A stretch of DNA of 43,819 bases from contig JABZFO010000165.1 in assembly GCA_014237405.1 (NCBI GenBank), positions 1 through 43,819 of the forward strand. Reading direction: 5' to 3'. Position 1 is the stretch's first letter; the number at the start of each line of letters is the position of its first letter. The translations under genes and the position numbers were made by a program. Source of the stretch: Desulfosarcina sp. Its GTDB lineage: Bacteria; Desulfobacterota; Desulfobacteria; Desulfobacterales; Desulfosarcinaceae. This document shows positions 26,629 to 34,148 of the stretch, piece by piece. Below the pieces are notes generated by a model. The model was not told where the DNA came from, did no database searches, and saw only the letters and a program-made list of their open reading frames with translations.

Positions 26629-26829
26629 ATGGCCACCATTTCCAAAAAAGAGGCCGACGCATGGGACCGCATGCTCGATGCCGCCGCGGACCTGGCTGAC
26701 CTGATCGAATCCAGCGGAATCGAGATCGACGAGTACGATCTGGAGGAGCTGACGATCTTTCTGGCCACGCACGGATATGCCGTGCGCAACATGCTCAAGC
26801 ACTTGAAACGGTCATGGCCAGCAGACTGA
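26629..26829 (+). CDS. short YebG-like paralogue
   Basis: A 66-residue protein starting ten bases after yebG. It lacks the N-terminal strand pair and the basic tail but keeps the helical core: SKKEADAWDRMLDAAADLADLI and LEELTIFLATHGYAVRNMLKHLK, aligning with the same parts of the preceding protein. Tandem duplication followed by loss of both ends is likely. No good ribosome site, so translation may depend on the upstream gene. Confidence 0.75.
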   Translation: MATISKKEADAWDRMLDAAADLADLIESSGIEIDEYDLEELTIFLATHGYAVRNMLKHLKRSWPAD

Positions 26830-27019
26830 CAAACACAACTGGAACCACGGATGAATACTAATGAACGCCAATATCGCTTGTCGCGCACGGCATTGCCCGG
26901 TCATGGCAAAACGAGGAAAAAGACAGAAATGATGTGTGATCCGACATGTGGGCTTCAGGATAGCAGCCTCTCGTAGCGCCATCAGTGGCTATCCGTGGCT
27001 CAAACAAATTGAGAATACG

Positions 27020-27499
27020 ATGACGACATCATTAAACCACACAGACCTGCAGACATTCATCGACACCCATCACCTGGGTGCCGCCATCCTGCCCATGGAC
27101 GTGCACACCGCCACGGTAGGCGACGCGGCCAGAGCCCTGGGTGTGGACGCCGATCTGATCATCAAATCTCTGGTGTTCATGGCCGGGGATCAGCCGATCC
27201 TGGTGATCAACAACGGCCTGGCCCGGGTGGACCGCAGGAAACTGGCCGCATATCTGGGCATAAACCGAAAACGGGTAAAATTTGCCAGTGCTGAGCAGGC
27301 CCTGGAGATCTCCGGCTATGTGGTGGGAAGCATGCCGCCATTCGGCCATCGACAGACCTTGAGAACGCTGGTGGATGCTGCCACTGCTGAACTTGATACG
27401 GTATACGGAGGAGGCGGGGGCATCGATGCCATGATGCGGCTGTCATCATCGGAACTGCTCAGGGTGACCCATGCCGAGGTAGTCGATATTTCCGAATAA
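27020..27499 (+). CDS. YbaK/ProX-type aminoacyl-tRNA deacylase
   Basis: About 159 residues. Family segments: HTATVGDAARALGVDADLIIKSLVF, VLVINNGLARVDRRKLAAYLG, and GYVVGSMPPFGHRQTLRTLVDAA. The conserved Lys (IIKSLVF) and the GxxPPFGH loop form the editing site in the family, which hydrolyses Cys- or Ala-tRNA(Pro) mischarged by ProRS; the exact substrate cannot be told here. Start at ATG 27020 gives the usual length; the longer frame from 26936 does not look like protein. Confidence 0.88.
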   Translation: MTTSLNHTDLQTFIDTHHLGAAILPMDVHTATVGDAARALGVDADLIIKSLVFMAGDQPILVINNGLARVDRRKLAAYLGINRKRVKFASAEQALEISGYVVGSMPPFGHRQTLRTLVDAATAELDTVYGGGGGIDAMMRLSSSELLRVTHAEVVDISE

Positions 27500-27575
27500 T
27501 CGCTGGACCACACAACCATCTGTGCCGATCCGTACCCCTGTGGGGTTCTGAAAAAGGTGGGAACGCGATAAATGG

Positions 27576-27977
27576 TCACTCAAAAAACGGCGGAGCGGTC
27601 TGGAGCATCCATTTCTCCAGGGCTTCCTTGTAACGCCAGGATTGCTCATACTGAATCTTCTTCACGACATACCGGTCGAGAAAATAGTATTCCACTTCAA
27701 TCGTCTGGGTCACTTCCTGTTTATCTTCCGCCACGTTGACCCCAAGCACATCATAACTGACGATTTTCAGGTTCTCGTATCGCTTCAAACAATCTTTACG
27801 ACCCATTTCAGACGGATCGACATACTGGCAGGCGGCGTTGAAATCCGACAGCCGCATGGCCGTTTCATAGGAGTCCATGGTTCGTCCGTATTCCTCCATT
27901 TTTGCCTGCTCCGAGATGGCCGCACACCCCATCGTCAGCAAAAGAAGAAACGCTGCTGCAATTCTCAAAATATTCAT
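27576..27977 (-). CDS. putative lipoprotein (133 aa)
   Basis: Begins MNILRIAAAFLLLLTMGCAA: basic N-terminus, hydrophobic core and an LTMGC lipobox, so exported and lipidated at Cys18. The mature part is helix-then-strand, with EEYGRTMDSYETAMRLSDFNAACQYVD and an alternating stretch IEVEYYFLDRYVVKKIQYEQSWRY, recalling small NTF2-like folds. GAAGG lies 7-8 bases before the ATG. Function unknown. Confidence 0.72.
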   Translation of the reverse strand: MNILRIAAAFLLLLTMGCAAISEQAKMEEYGRTMDSYETAMRLSDFNAACQYVDPSEMGRKDCLKRYENLKIVSYDVLGVNVAEDKQEVTQTIEVEYYFLDRYVVKKIQYEQSWRYKEALEKWMLQTAPPFFE

Positions 27978-28040
27978 GCGATACGCCTTCAGTTTTATTC
28001 TTGCCGTGTCCCTTAGTTTGAATGTCTGCCATAAAAACAC

Positions 28041-28292
28041 AAATTGGTCCCCCGATCAACCGCTGCTTCACACGCTGTTGTTGAGGTGAACAGAAGGCCA
28101 CGGGCAAGCGCATATGGCCGCTCTTTGGAATCGTGTAAACAAATCGATAGCTCGCACGGTTGCGCCATATTTCATGGCGTGATAGGAATTAAAATAACAA
28201 TTTTCGGCATTGGCAATGCCGGAAACACCATATGCATAAACAGGTCCGCGTGGCTTTAATCTGCGGCACGCGACGTGACAAGCTTCGGTGTT
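28041..28292 (+). other. intergenic region, possible small RNA
   Basis: No protein gene seen. Several local hairpins (CGCCAT/ATGGCG near 28159; TTCGGCATT/AATGCCGGAA near 28203) lead into the terminator at 28293, which has no obvious upstream gene on its strand. That suggests a short transcript starting in this stretch, not matched to a known RNA class. Confidence 0.25.
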
Positions 28293-28334
28293 AAAAAGGA
28301 GGCGGCCTGCCGGCAAGCACCCGCCTCCTTTTTT
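28293..28334 (+). terminator. strong bidirectional terminator
   Basis: AAAAAGGAGGCGG (28293-28305) pairs perfectly with CCGCCTCCTTTTT (28321-28333). A-run and T-run on both sides let it work either way. Confidence 0.85.
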
Positions 28335-28350
28335 CAGAACAGGTGCATTA

Positions 28351-28638
28351 TTGAATACAACCGATTACATCATCATTGGTTTTATGGGGATAGCAGCGGT
28401 CGTCGCTGCCGGCGCCTTTTCAGCGATCGCAAAATACCTGTTTGACCGTGGCCTGGTCGATCGCAACGCATCACCACCGAATATAATGAATTTCTATAAA
28501 ACCTATATTGCTCACACCAGGAAAAAGACCGGCCGGATCGGTGGCGCATTCTGGATCCATAGTATGTCCGCAGGGATATTCATCTCCACCGGGGTGGTTT
28601 ACACGATTGTTCGGTTAGTTCTGCCCCGCTTTTTTTAA
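28351..28638 (+). CDS. small membrane protein (95 aa)
   Basis: Two membrane helices: one at YIIIGFMGIAAVVAAGAF near the N-terminus, one at the C-terminus (SAGIFISTGVVYTIVRLVL), joined by a basic loop. The TTG at 28351 with AGGTG six bases before it is the likely start; earlier starts lie inside the terminator. Not recognised. Confidence 0.55.
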   Translation: MNTTDYIIIGFMGIAAVVAAGAFSAIAKYLFDRGLVDRNASPPNIMNFYKTYIAHTRKKTGRIGGAFWIHSMSAGIFISTGVVYTIVRLVLPRFF

Positions 28639-28732
28639 ACCCATGAAGCATCTTTCCAAGGACCTAAAGCCGACTGCACGGGCTAAAACCGCTTCGCCTG
28701 TTTCACGATAGGCGGCACAGGGAGTGTCAAAA

Positions 28733-29656
28733 ATGACAGCGATTCGAAAAATAGCGATTCTGGGAGCCGGTGCCATGGGCGCGGCCTATGCGGCCATGTT
28801 CACCGACGCCGTGGGCTTTTCCGTCTCCTTCGTGGCACGGGGTGAGCGGTACGAGCGGTTGAAAAACAAAACCCTCACCGTAAACAGCAAGCTGTATAAT
28901 GTCTCCTGGGTTCACCCGGACAAGGTGTCCGAACCGGCGGACCTCATTCTTGTGGCGTTGAAACACCACCATCTGGACGGCGCCGTCGGTGACATCAAAG
29001 CGCTGGTGGGAAAGAATACGACGATCCTGTCGGTGATGAACGGCCTGGAGAGCGAAGAGACCATCGGTGCCGCCTGCGGCATGGACAAACTGGTCTACGC
29101 CATCGCCGTGGGCATCGATGCCGTGCGCGAGGACGGGCGCTTCACCTATGCCAGTCCCGGAAAAATCATTTTCGGCCCGGTGAAGGATGACGGCAGCGGC
29201 ACCCGGTTGGATCGCATTCAGGAGGCTTTGAACCGGGCGGGAATTCCCAACGAGGTGCCGGCGGACATCATGCGGGCCATGTGGTGGAAATTCATGATCA
29301 ATGTGGGCATCAACCAGGCCTCGGCCGTGCTGCGGGCTCCCTATGGCGTCTTTCAATCTTCTGCTGACGCCCGGGCGCTGATGCGGTCGCTGATGGGAGA
29401 GGTGGTCTCCCTGGCCCGGAAAGCCGGCATCGATCTGACCGAAAAAGACATCGATGAATGGGTCCGGATTTTCATGAGCCTTTCACCGACAGGAAAAACC
29501 TCCATGCTCCAGGATGTGGAAGCCGGAAGAAAAACCGAGGTGGCGCTTTTTGCCGGCAAGGTGGTTGCTCTGGGGAAAGCATATTGTGTCCCCACGCCGG
29601 TGAACGAGACGGTGCAGCGAATTATCAATGTCATCGAAAGCCGGAGCGGGGTTTGA
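28733..29656 (+). CDS. ketopantoate reductase family protein (second paralogue)
   Basis: A 307-residue NADP-dependent oxidoreductase. Rossmann start IAILGAGAMGAAYAAMF, VMNGLESEE, and the catalytic Lys in AMWWKFMINVGINQASAVLR. The ATG at 28733 follows GGGAG by eight bases. It differs strongly from the operon PanE at 23449, so true PanE activity or another 2-oxoacid reductase role are both possible. Confidence 0.85.
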   Translation: MTAIRKIAILGAGAMGAAYAAMFTDAVGFSVSFVARGERYERLKNKTLTVNSKLYNVSWVHPDKVSEPADLILVALKHHHLDGAVGDIKALVGKNTTILSVMNGLESEETIGAACGMDKLVYAIAVGIDAVREDGRFTYASPGKIIFGPVKDDGSGTRLDRIQEALNRAGIPNEVPADIMRAMWWKFMINVGINQASAVLRAPYGVFQSSADARALMRSLMGEVVSLARKAGIDLTEKDIDEWVRIFMSLSPTGKTSMLQDVEAGRKTEVALFAGKVVALGKAYCVPTPVNETVQRIINVIESRSGV

Positions 29657-29717
29657 GTTTATTGGGTTCGTTGAGTGTGTTGGGTTGTTTGGATTTTGGG
29701 GTCGATTTCACCGGATT

Positions 29718-30179
29718 TCAACCTTCTGCGCCACAGGTTGGTGGACGCTTCAGTTTGAAACGGATGCGCAGTACCCCGTTTTCGCAGTCGGACGATGTGA
29801 TCCTGAACCTTCCAATTGTGCCTGTCGATGGTACATGCGGGCCGATACACGGGCAGTGGTCGTAGTCACCAATACTTACGATGCGGATATGATCCCCGGC
29901 ATCGTCCGGAACCCGGGACAGGTTAAACCTCTCCCGGGCGTTGTCGGTAGCGATATACCGTGCCGAAACCTGCAGGTCAGCCTCGATCACGCCGTTCACT
30001 TCGTTTTCCAGGGATTTCAGTTCTTCGTCGGTCAGCGGCCTGCCGAATCGGTAGTCGCATTTGGATTTTTTCCGCTCGATATGGGCGCTGAAGCACCGGT
30101 CGCAGCCGAACCGGCGCCCCATGGCCTGGTTGAGGATGTGCTCGGCACTGTGCATGTAAGGGTCAGCCTGCTTTTTCAT
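29718..30179 (-). CDS. AlaX-like tRNA editing protein
   Basis: About 153 residues, resembling the free-standing editing domain of alanyl-/threonyl-tRNA synthetase. Zinc ligands are in place: HSAEH (His10, His14) and CIGPHVPSTGTIG (Cys111, His115), the latter close to the family CxGxH...TGxIG pattern. Extra Cys pairs (CDRC) near 26-29 could bind a second metal. GGAGG before ATG 30179 favours this start over a GTG 12 nt upstream. Removes Ser or Gly from tRNA(Ala) in relatives. Confidence 0.82.
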   Translation of the reverse strand: MKKQADPYMHSAEHILNQAMGRRFGCDRCFSAHIERKKSKCDYRFGRPLTDEELKSLENEVNGVIEADLQVSARYIATDNARERFNLSRVPDDAGDHIRIVSIGDYDHCPCIGPHVPSTGTIGRFRITSSDCENGVLRIRFKLKRPPTCGAEG

Positions 30180-30441
30180 GATCGCCTCCACGGCCCGCGC
30201 GGGCAGTGCTTTCGTCGAAACCGCAAATCGGGCCGGTTTTCCGTGCCGGCCGCGGTTTTATTCGTGACCCGGCAATCCTGTCCATCGATGCGGCGGTGCC
30301 TGCGATTCACGAGACCGTGTCTTTCGGCCTGGGATGATTCTGGGGAATCGAAAAAGCCCGATCGGGGCATTGTGGCTTTTTCCCATCACGTGAACAATCA
30401 GGGAGGCCGCCATTTCTGACGACGGAAATAATGACTGGTTC

Positions 30442-30723
30442 GTGTATATCCTTCGCTGCAGCAACGGTGCACTGTACACCGGCGTCACCACGGATGTACA
30501 GCGGCGGGTTCATGAACATAAAGACAAAGGCAGGCTTTCCGCCCGATTCACCCGGGCATTTTCTCCCGTAGAGCTGGTTTATAGCTGCTGTGTGGGGGCA
30601 AAAAGTCTGGCCTACCGGATTGAGTACCGCATCAAAAAATTGCCCCGGGAGAAGAAAGCCAATGTGGTTTCAGAGAACTTATCTAAAACGAAGCTACTGG
30701 ACTTTCTCGATATTAAGGAATGA
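30442..30723 (+). CDS. GIY-YIG domain protein
   Basis: About 93 residues: VYILRCSNGALYTGVTTDVQRR carries the GIY...YIG-type motif, with the catalytic Arg after it, and RIEYRIKKLPREKK follows, as in YhbQ-type single-domain proteins. The GTG used here lies within the first strand (DWFVYILRC), so the protein probably starts upstream; the only in-frame candidate is an ATT at 30412, six bases after GGGAGG. A TGA closes the frame above that. Its stop codon directly abuts the MITE at 30728. Confidence 0.82.
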   Translation: MYILRCSNGALYTGVTTDVQRRVHEHKDKGRLSARFTRAFSPVELVYSCCVGAKSLAYRIEYRIKKLPREKKANVVSENLSKTKLLDFLDIKE

Positions 30724-30727
30724 CGGA

Positions 30728-30839
30728 CTCGTAAAAAGTCCGATATCTGCGTTACGCTTCATCCTTCGTCACTGCGGAGTACGCTAAGTACACCTCATTC
30801 CTCAGGATTCGCAAGCCTTGATTTCGGACTTTTTACGAG
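30728..30839. mobile_element. 112-bp MITE-like element
   Basis: Perfect 16-bp terminal inverted repeats: CTCGTAAAAAGTCCGA (30728-30743) and its complement (30824-30839). No coding capacity of its own. Its right end supplies the last codons of the NYN gene. A degenerate relative lies at 39115. Confidence 0.75.
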
Positions 30840-31653
30840 AATGGAAGCTGCGGATAATGTACCCGCCGGACTTTTCGTCAGGCTCCAGCTCCATGAGGCC
30901 GCGGCTGGCGGCTTCGTCCAGCAGGCGCTTGAAGGAGCGGAACCCGTATTGAGATTCGTTGAATCCCGGGCGGCGGCGCTTGAGCGTCTGCTTGACCATG
31001 GATCCCCAGATTTTGTCTTCCGACCCCCGCTCTTCGGCCAGGGCCTCCAGAGTCTCCATCACCAGGTCCAGCGCTTCCTGGGTCAGAGTTTCCGCCGCCT
31101 CTTTCTTTGCCTCGGCAGCCGGTGCTTTAGCCTCCCTGGGCGGTGGTTTGCGGGCTGATTTCTTGGCCTTTTTCTTCTTTCTGACCAGGTCGTCGTAATA
31201 TATGAATTCATCGCAGTTGGCGATCAGCAGATCGGAACTGGAGTTCTTCACGCCCATGCCGATGACATCCTTGTTGTTCTCCCGCAGCTTGCTGACCAAC
31301 GGCGAGAAATCCGAATCGCCGCTGACGATCACGAAGGTGTCCACGTGTGATTTGGTGTAGCACAGGTCCAGGGCGTCGACCACCATACGGATGTCGGCGG
31401 AATTCTTCCCCGACTGGCGCACGTGGGGGATCTCGATGAGCTCGAAGGCCGCTTCGTGCATGGCCGCCTTGAACTCCTTGTAGCGCTCCCAGTCGCAGTA
31501 GGCTTTCTTCACCACGATGCTGCCCTTGAGCAGCAGTCGCTCGAGCACCTTGTTGATGTCGAACTGGGCGTGGCGGGCATCACGCACCCCGATAGCGATA
31601 TTTTCAAAGTCGCAGAACACGGCCAGGTTGGCTGTTTCCAGTGTCTTGCTCAT
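30802..31653 (-). CDS. NYN domain + OST-HTH/LOTUS protein
   Basis: A 283-residue putative RNA-processing nuclease. NYN (PIN-like) domain with acidic residues in FCDFENI (Asp15), NSADIRMVVDAL (Asp87, Asp93) and VSGDSDF (Asp113, Asp115), all in the expected places. A Lys/Ala/Pro-rich linker follows, then a LOTUS-type winged helix near 195-270 (FNESQYGFRSFKRLLDEAAS...). The combination is known in LabA-like and MARF1-like proteins. The last ten or so residues (RKKSEIKACES) are read from the end of the MITE, so the original C-terminus was replaced after the LOTUS domain; function is probably kept. Confidence 0.88.
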   Translation of the reverse strand: MSKTLETANLAVFCDFENIAIGVRDARHAQFDINKVLERLLLKGSIVVKKAYCDWERYKEFKAAMHEAAFELIEIPHVRQSGKNSADIRMVVDALDLCYTKSHVDTFVIVSGDSDFSPLVSKLRENNKDVIGMGVKNSSSDLLIANCDEFIYYDDLVRKKKKAKKSARKPPPREAKAPAAEAKKEAAETLTQEALDLVMETLEALAEERGSEDKIWGSMVKQTLKRRRPGFNESQYGFRSFKRLLDEAASRGLMELEPDEKSGGYIIRSFHSRKKSEIKACES

Positions 31654-31821
31654 ATTTTCCTTCCCGGATTTTCAACGGTTTCGAGGAATGACCAGCTTAA
31701 CCATACCCCGATTGACCAAAAAAAGAAACGATGGTGATTTCCATAGCAAGGCCTTGATTTACAAATGCCGAAAGCTTCTTATTTTCACTATATTACCAGG
31801 CTGAAATGAAAGGAGACACCG

Positions 31822-32121
31822 ATGGCTGAACTTCAAGCAACATCGACTGAATATGCCCTTGATACCGTTAACATCAGCGTTGAAGACCCGGCGCTGGGCC
31901 TGGCAACGGCAAGTGCCATAGCCAAGGCAAAGGCACGGGATATGGACAGCAACGCCATGATGCTGTCCTACCACAGCGGGAAAACCGGCGAATTCTGGCC
32001 CAAATACGAATGCGGCGGGGGCGGGAGGCCGCCTTGGATCGTCTTTGCCGAGTCCAGGGGATACAACCTGAAAATAGATATCAATAACGGCGAATATGAG
32101 TTCTTCTATTTGCGCTTTTAG
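31822..32121 (+). CDS. small conserved-looking protein (99 aa)
   Basis: AAAGGAG precedes the ATG. No signal peptide or helix of membrane type. It has EDPALGLATASAIAKAKARDMDSNAM, then SYHSGKTGEFWPKYECGGGGRPPWIVF. The pattern recalls the small archaeal AF1514-type family, but I am not certain. Function unknown. Its last codons overlap a methyltransferase fragment on the other strand. Confidence 0.65.
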   Translation: MAELQATSTEYALDTVNISVEDPALGLATASAIAKAKARDMDSNAMMLSYHSGKTGEFWPKYECGGGGRPPWIVFAESRGYNLKIDINNGEYEFFYLRF

Positions 32122-32289
32122 GGCCTCGGAAAAAATAACCGGATCGAGGTCTGCCTGCTGGGCAATTTCGATTATCCCCTGAAAGGCTTTCCTGCCCACA
32201 TGAACCCTCGGTTCCACCGCAAGGATCCGTCCCCGGGGAGTGAGCAGCCTCTCCAACTCACGAAGAAAAGACAAGGGTTCGGCGATTTT
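32110..32289 (-). pseudogene. C-terminal fragment of a SAM methyltransferase
   Basis: In this frame the minus strand reads EPLSFLRELERLLTPRGRIL, then AVEPRVHVGRKAFQGIIEIA and DLDPVIFSEALKAQ, which is the end of a class I methyltransferase (the LKPGGRLLLVEP strand and the final sheet). No start codon, SAM-binding part or ribosome site exists: it is wedged between two intact genes. A remnant of a lost gene. Confidence 0.6.
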
Positions 32290-33145
32290 ACCATTGCGGT
32301 TGAATGGATCGGATAAAGGCCGCCTCGCTGCGATACCGGTCAATGGTGTGCCGGTGCACGGGTATAGGGTTTTCAGGTGCTTTCGGCAGTGGCAGTCGGT
32401 ACCGCCGGTCGAACGGAGTTTGCCGGATTTTGAGGTTAAAGGCGGTAACCATCAATGATTCCAAATTGATGGCGTCCTGCAGGTTGTAGGCAAGCAAGGT
32501 CTCCAGTGCCTGATCGTCGCGGTTGCGAAGATATGCCTTCCACAACACCACGGCAAAAAGGCCATCGATCTCTTCCATCTCGCCGCGGTTCATGCCCAGC
32601 TGTGCCTCACAACGCTTGAGGCCGCCCTTCAACCCCAGGCTGGCGAGCACATATCGCAAGTCGATGTGAGCATGATCAAGACACCGGCCAAACGTTCTTT
32701 CGATTACCGGTACGTCAAAGCATTTACCGTTGTAAGTCACCAGCACTTTGTAGTGGTAAATATCGTCGATGAAGTCGTCCAGGTTCCGGCCCTGTACATA
32801 GGTAGCCATGGTCGATCCATCGTACACGGCGATGGTGGAAATCGTGCAGTCTTCATCCAGGCCCGTGGTTTCAATATCCAGGTAGGCGGTCCGGCTGCGG
32901 AACTCCGGGAAGAGCCGCCAATGCTGGTTGGCCGGCAGATGATGGGCAAAAAACCCAGGATTCCGGAGGTCCAGCTGCCGCCTGGATTCCTTGAGCACAT
33001 CGGTAATGGCTTCCCGTTTTGTTTTGGACAGCTTCAGGGATGCATCATCGAAAAAGGCGTTCCAGTCATCGACACCGCCCGCCCAGAACCCTGCTTCGGT
33101 CTTAGGTCCGATCCCCGGAATATGCAAAAAGGTGTGCCTTAACAT
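32288..33145 (-). CDS. HhH + RNase H-like (DEDD) exonuclease, YprB type
   Basis: About 285 residues. An N-terminal helix-hairpin-helix (FLHIPGIGPKTEAGFW) is followed by a ribonuclease H-like domain with the acidic set LDIETTGL (Asp90, Glu92), VTYNGKCFDVPVIER, HIDLRYVLASLGLKGGLKRCE and a final Asp in YNLQDAINLESL. Metal-dependent 3'-5' nucleic-acid cleavage is expected; the substrate is unknown. Start at ATG 33145 leaves the HhH motif intact; a longer open frame above it has no family look. Confidence 0.82.
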   Translation of the reverse strand: MLRHTFLHIPGIGPKTEAGFWAGGVDDWNAFFDDASLKLSKTKREAITDVLKESRRQLDLRNPGFFAHHLPANQHWRLFPEFRSRTAYLDIETTGLDEDCTISTIAVYDGSTMATYVQGRNLDDFIDDIYHYKVLVTYNGKCFDVPVIERTFGRCLDHAHIDLRYVLASLGLKGGLKRCEAQLGMNRGEMEEIDGLFAVVLWKAYLRNRDDQALETLLAYNLQDAINLESLMVTAFNLKIRQTPFDRRYRLPLPKAPENPIPVHRHTIDRYRSEAAFIRSIQPQW

Positions 33146-33193
33146 GCAGCGAATATTAGCTGATCGGTTTCGGGATGACAATGCATAATTTTC

Positions 33194-33221
33194 TTGCAAT
33201 TCTTTTGCTGTGTGTTATAAT
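33194..33221 (+). promoter_or_regulatory. sigma-70 type promoter of the cold-shock gene
   Basis: TTGCAA and TATAAT separated by 16 bp. It predicts a start near 33228 and a 125-nt leader, as is common for cold-shock mRNAs. Confidence 0.6.
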
Positions 33222-33352
33222 GCAAAAATCATAAAGGCCTGCCGGGGTTGGTGGGCCAGTTTCTTTCTCAGGGATTGATCCATTTGTCCAAGTGGCACCT
33301 GAAGTTTGAAGCAATGATTAATTTATTTTTTTATTAGCAGGAGGATGTTAGG

Positions 33353-33553
33353 ATGGCAAATGGTATCGTGAAGTGGTTCAATGACAGCAAGGGGTTTGGT
33401 TTTATCGAGCAGGAAGACGGTCCGGATGTATTCGTTCATCATTCGGCAATCAATTCCAGCGGATTTAGATCTCTCAACGAAGGCGACCGGGTTACCTTTG
33501 ACATCGAGCAGGGTCCCAAGGGTCCTGCCGCAGCTAACGTGACCGTGGGCTAA
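33353..33553 (+). CDS. cspA: cold-shock protein (CspA family)
   Basis: A 66-residue single cold-shock domain. RNA-binding motifs KGFGFIEQ (RNP1) and VFVHHSAI (RNP2) are intact, and the [17 protein letters not shown] start is typical. Binds single-stranded nucleic acid and melts RNA structure. AGGAGG lies before the ATG. A terminator follows 19 nt after the stop, so it is transcribed alone. Confidence 0.95.
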   Translation: MANGIVKWFNDSKGFGFIEQEDGPDVFVHHSAINSSGFRSLNEGDRVTFDIEQGPKGPAAANVTVG

Positions 33554-33571
33554 CGCTTCGTTTTCCATTTC

Positions 33572-33608
33572 AAAAGGGCATTCCTTGTTAACGGAATGCC
33601 CTTTTTTT
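33572..33608 (+). terminator. terminator of cspA
   Basis: AAAGGGCATTCC/GGAATGCCCTTT stem of 12 bp with an eight-base loop, followed by a T-run. Confidence 0.9.
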
Positions 33609-33746
33609 ATGCATCTGGAACACCATTCAAGCCGGCTCGCCGGCAACCCGCTAAAAGACCTCTTAGTGGGCCCTCACTAAAAGCCCTGGCCTGCCCTGAC
33701 TTTTTCACAACCAATTAAAAATATGGTTAATATTTTATTACTAAAT

Positions 33747-33762
33747 TGGTATTTGTCTTGCT
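33747..33762 (+). promoter_or_regulatory. sigma-54 promoter candidate for the DUF2892 gene
   Basis: TGGTATTTGTCTTGCT has correct GG-N10-GC spacing and a perfect TTGCT block; TGGTAT differs from TGGCAC at two positions. The predicted start is 34 nt before the gene. Confidence 0.45.
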
Positions 33763-33806
33763 TTGTATGCGCGGAAAAGTGAATTGAATGGTGAAAGGAG
33801 GCATCC

Positions 33807-34064
33807 ATGAAGTGCAATGTGGGTAAGACCGAACGGATCATTCGCATCGTCGCCAGTCTGACGTTCATGGCACTTGGCGCCGGTTGGTGGAAAGGTTTTT
33901 ATGTGGTGGGCGGTGTTGTTTTCTTAACGGCCGTCATTGCCTGGTGCCCCATCACCGCCGCGCTGGGAATCTCCACCTGCAGGGAGGAGGAGCGGGAAGA
34001 GATTCCCGCGGATACCGCGAGCACGGACAAGGACAAACGGATCCGAGAGCGCCGGTTCAAATGA
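33807..34064 (+). CDS. DUF2892 (YgaP-like) small membrane protein
   Basis: 85 residues: MKCNVGKTERIIRIVASLTFMALG and FYVVGGVVFLTAVIAWCPITAALGIST, two membrane helices with the family's CNVGKxER start and WCP motif. The tail is highly charged. AAAGGAGG precedes the ATG. Related domains are found at the C-terminus of rhodanese-type YgaP; a role in sulfur chemistry or thiol transfer is possible but not shown. Confidence 0.85.
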   Translation: MKCNVGKTERIIRIVASLTFMALGAGWWKGFYVVGGVVFLTAVIAWCPITAALGISTCREEEREEIPADTASTDKDKRIRERRFK

Positions 34065-34148
34065 GGATGATAGAATCGCGTGTGAGATGGGGTAATTGAT
34101 TTTTTCCGCGATTGCATCAATCTTGCGGCAATGCAGGATAGGGGGGAG

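Noticed and set aside
29628-30419. Long plus-strand frame opposite the AlaX gene
   Set aside because: It is antisense to a clearly recognised editing protein with intact metal ligands.
30841-31158. Plus-strand frame opposite the NYN gene
   Set aside because: Shadow of the NYN-LOTUS coding strand.
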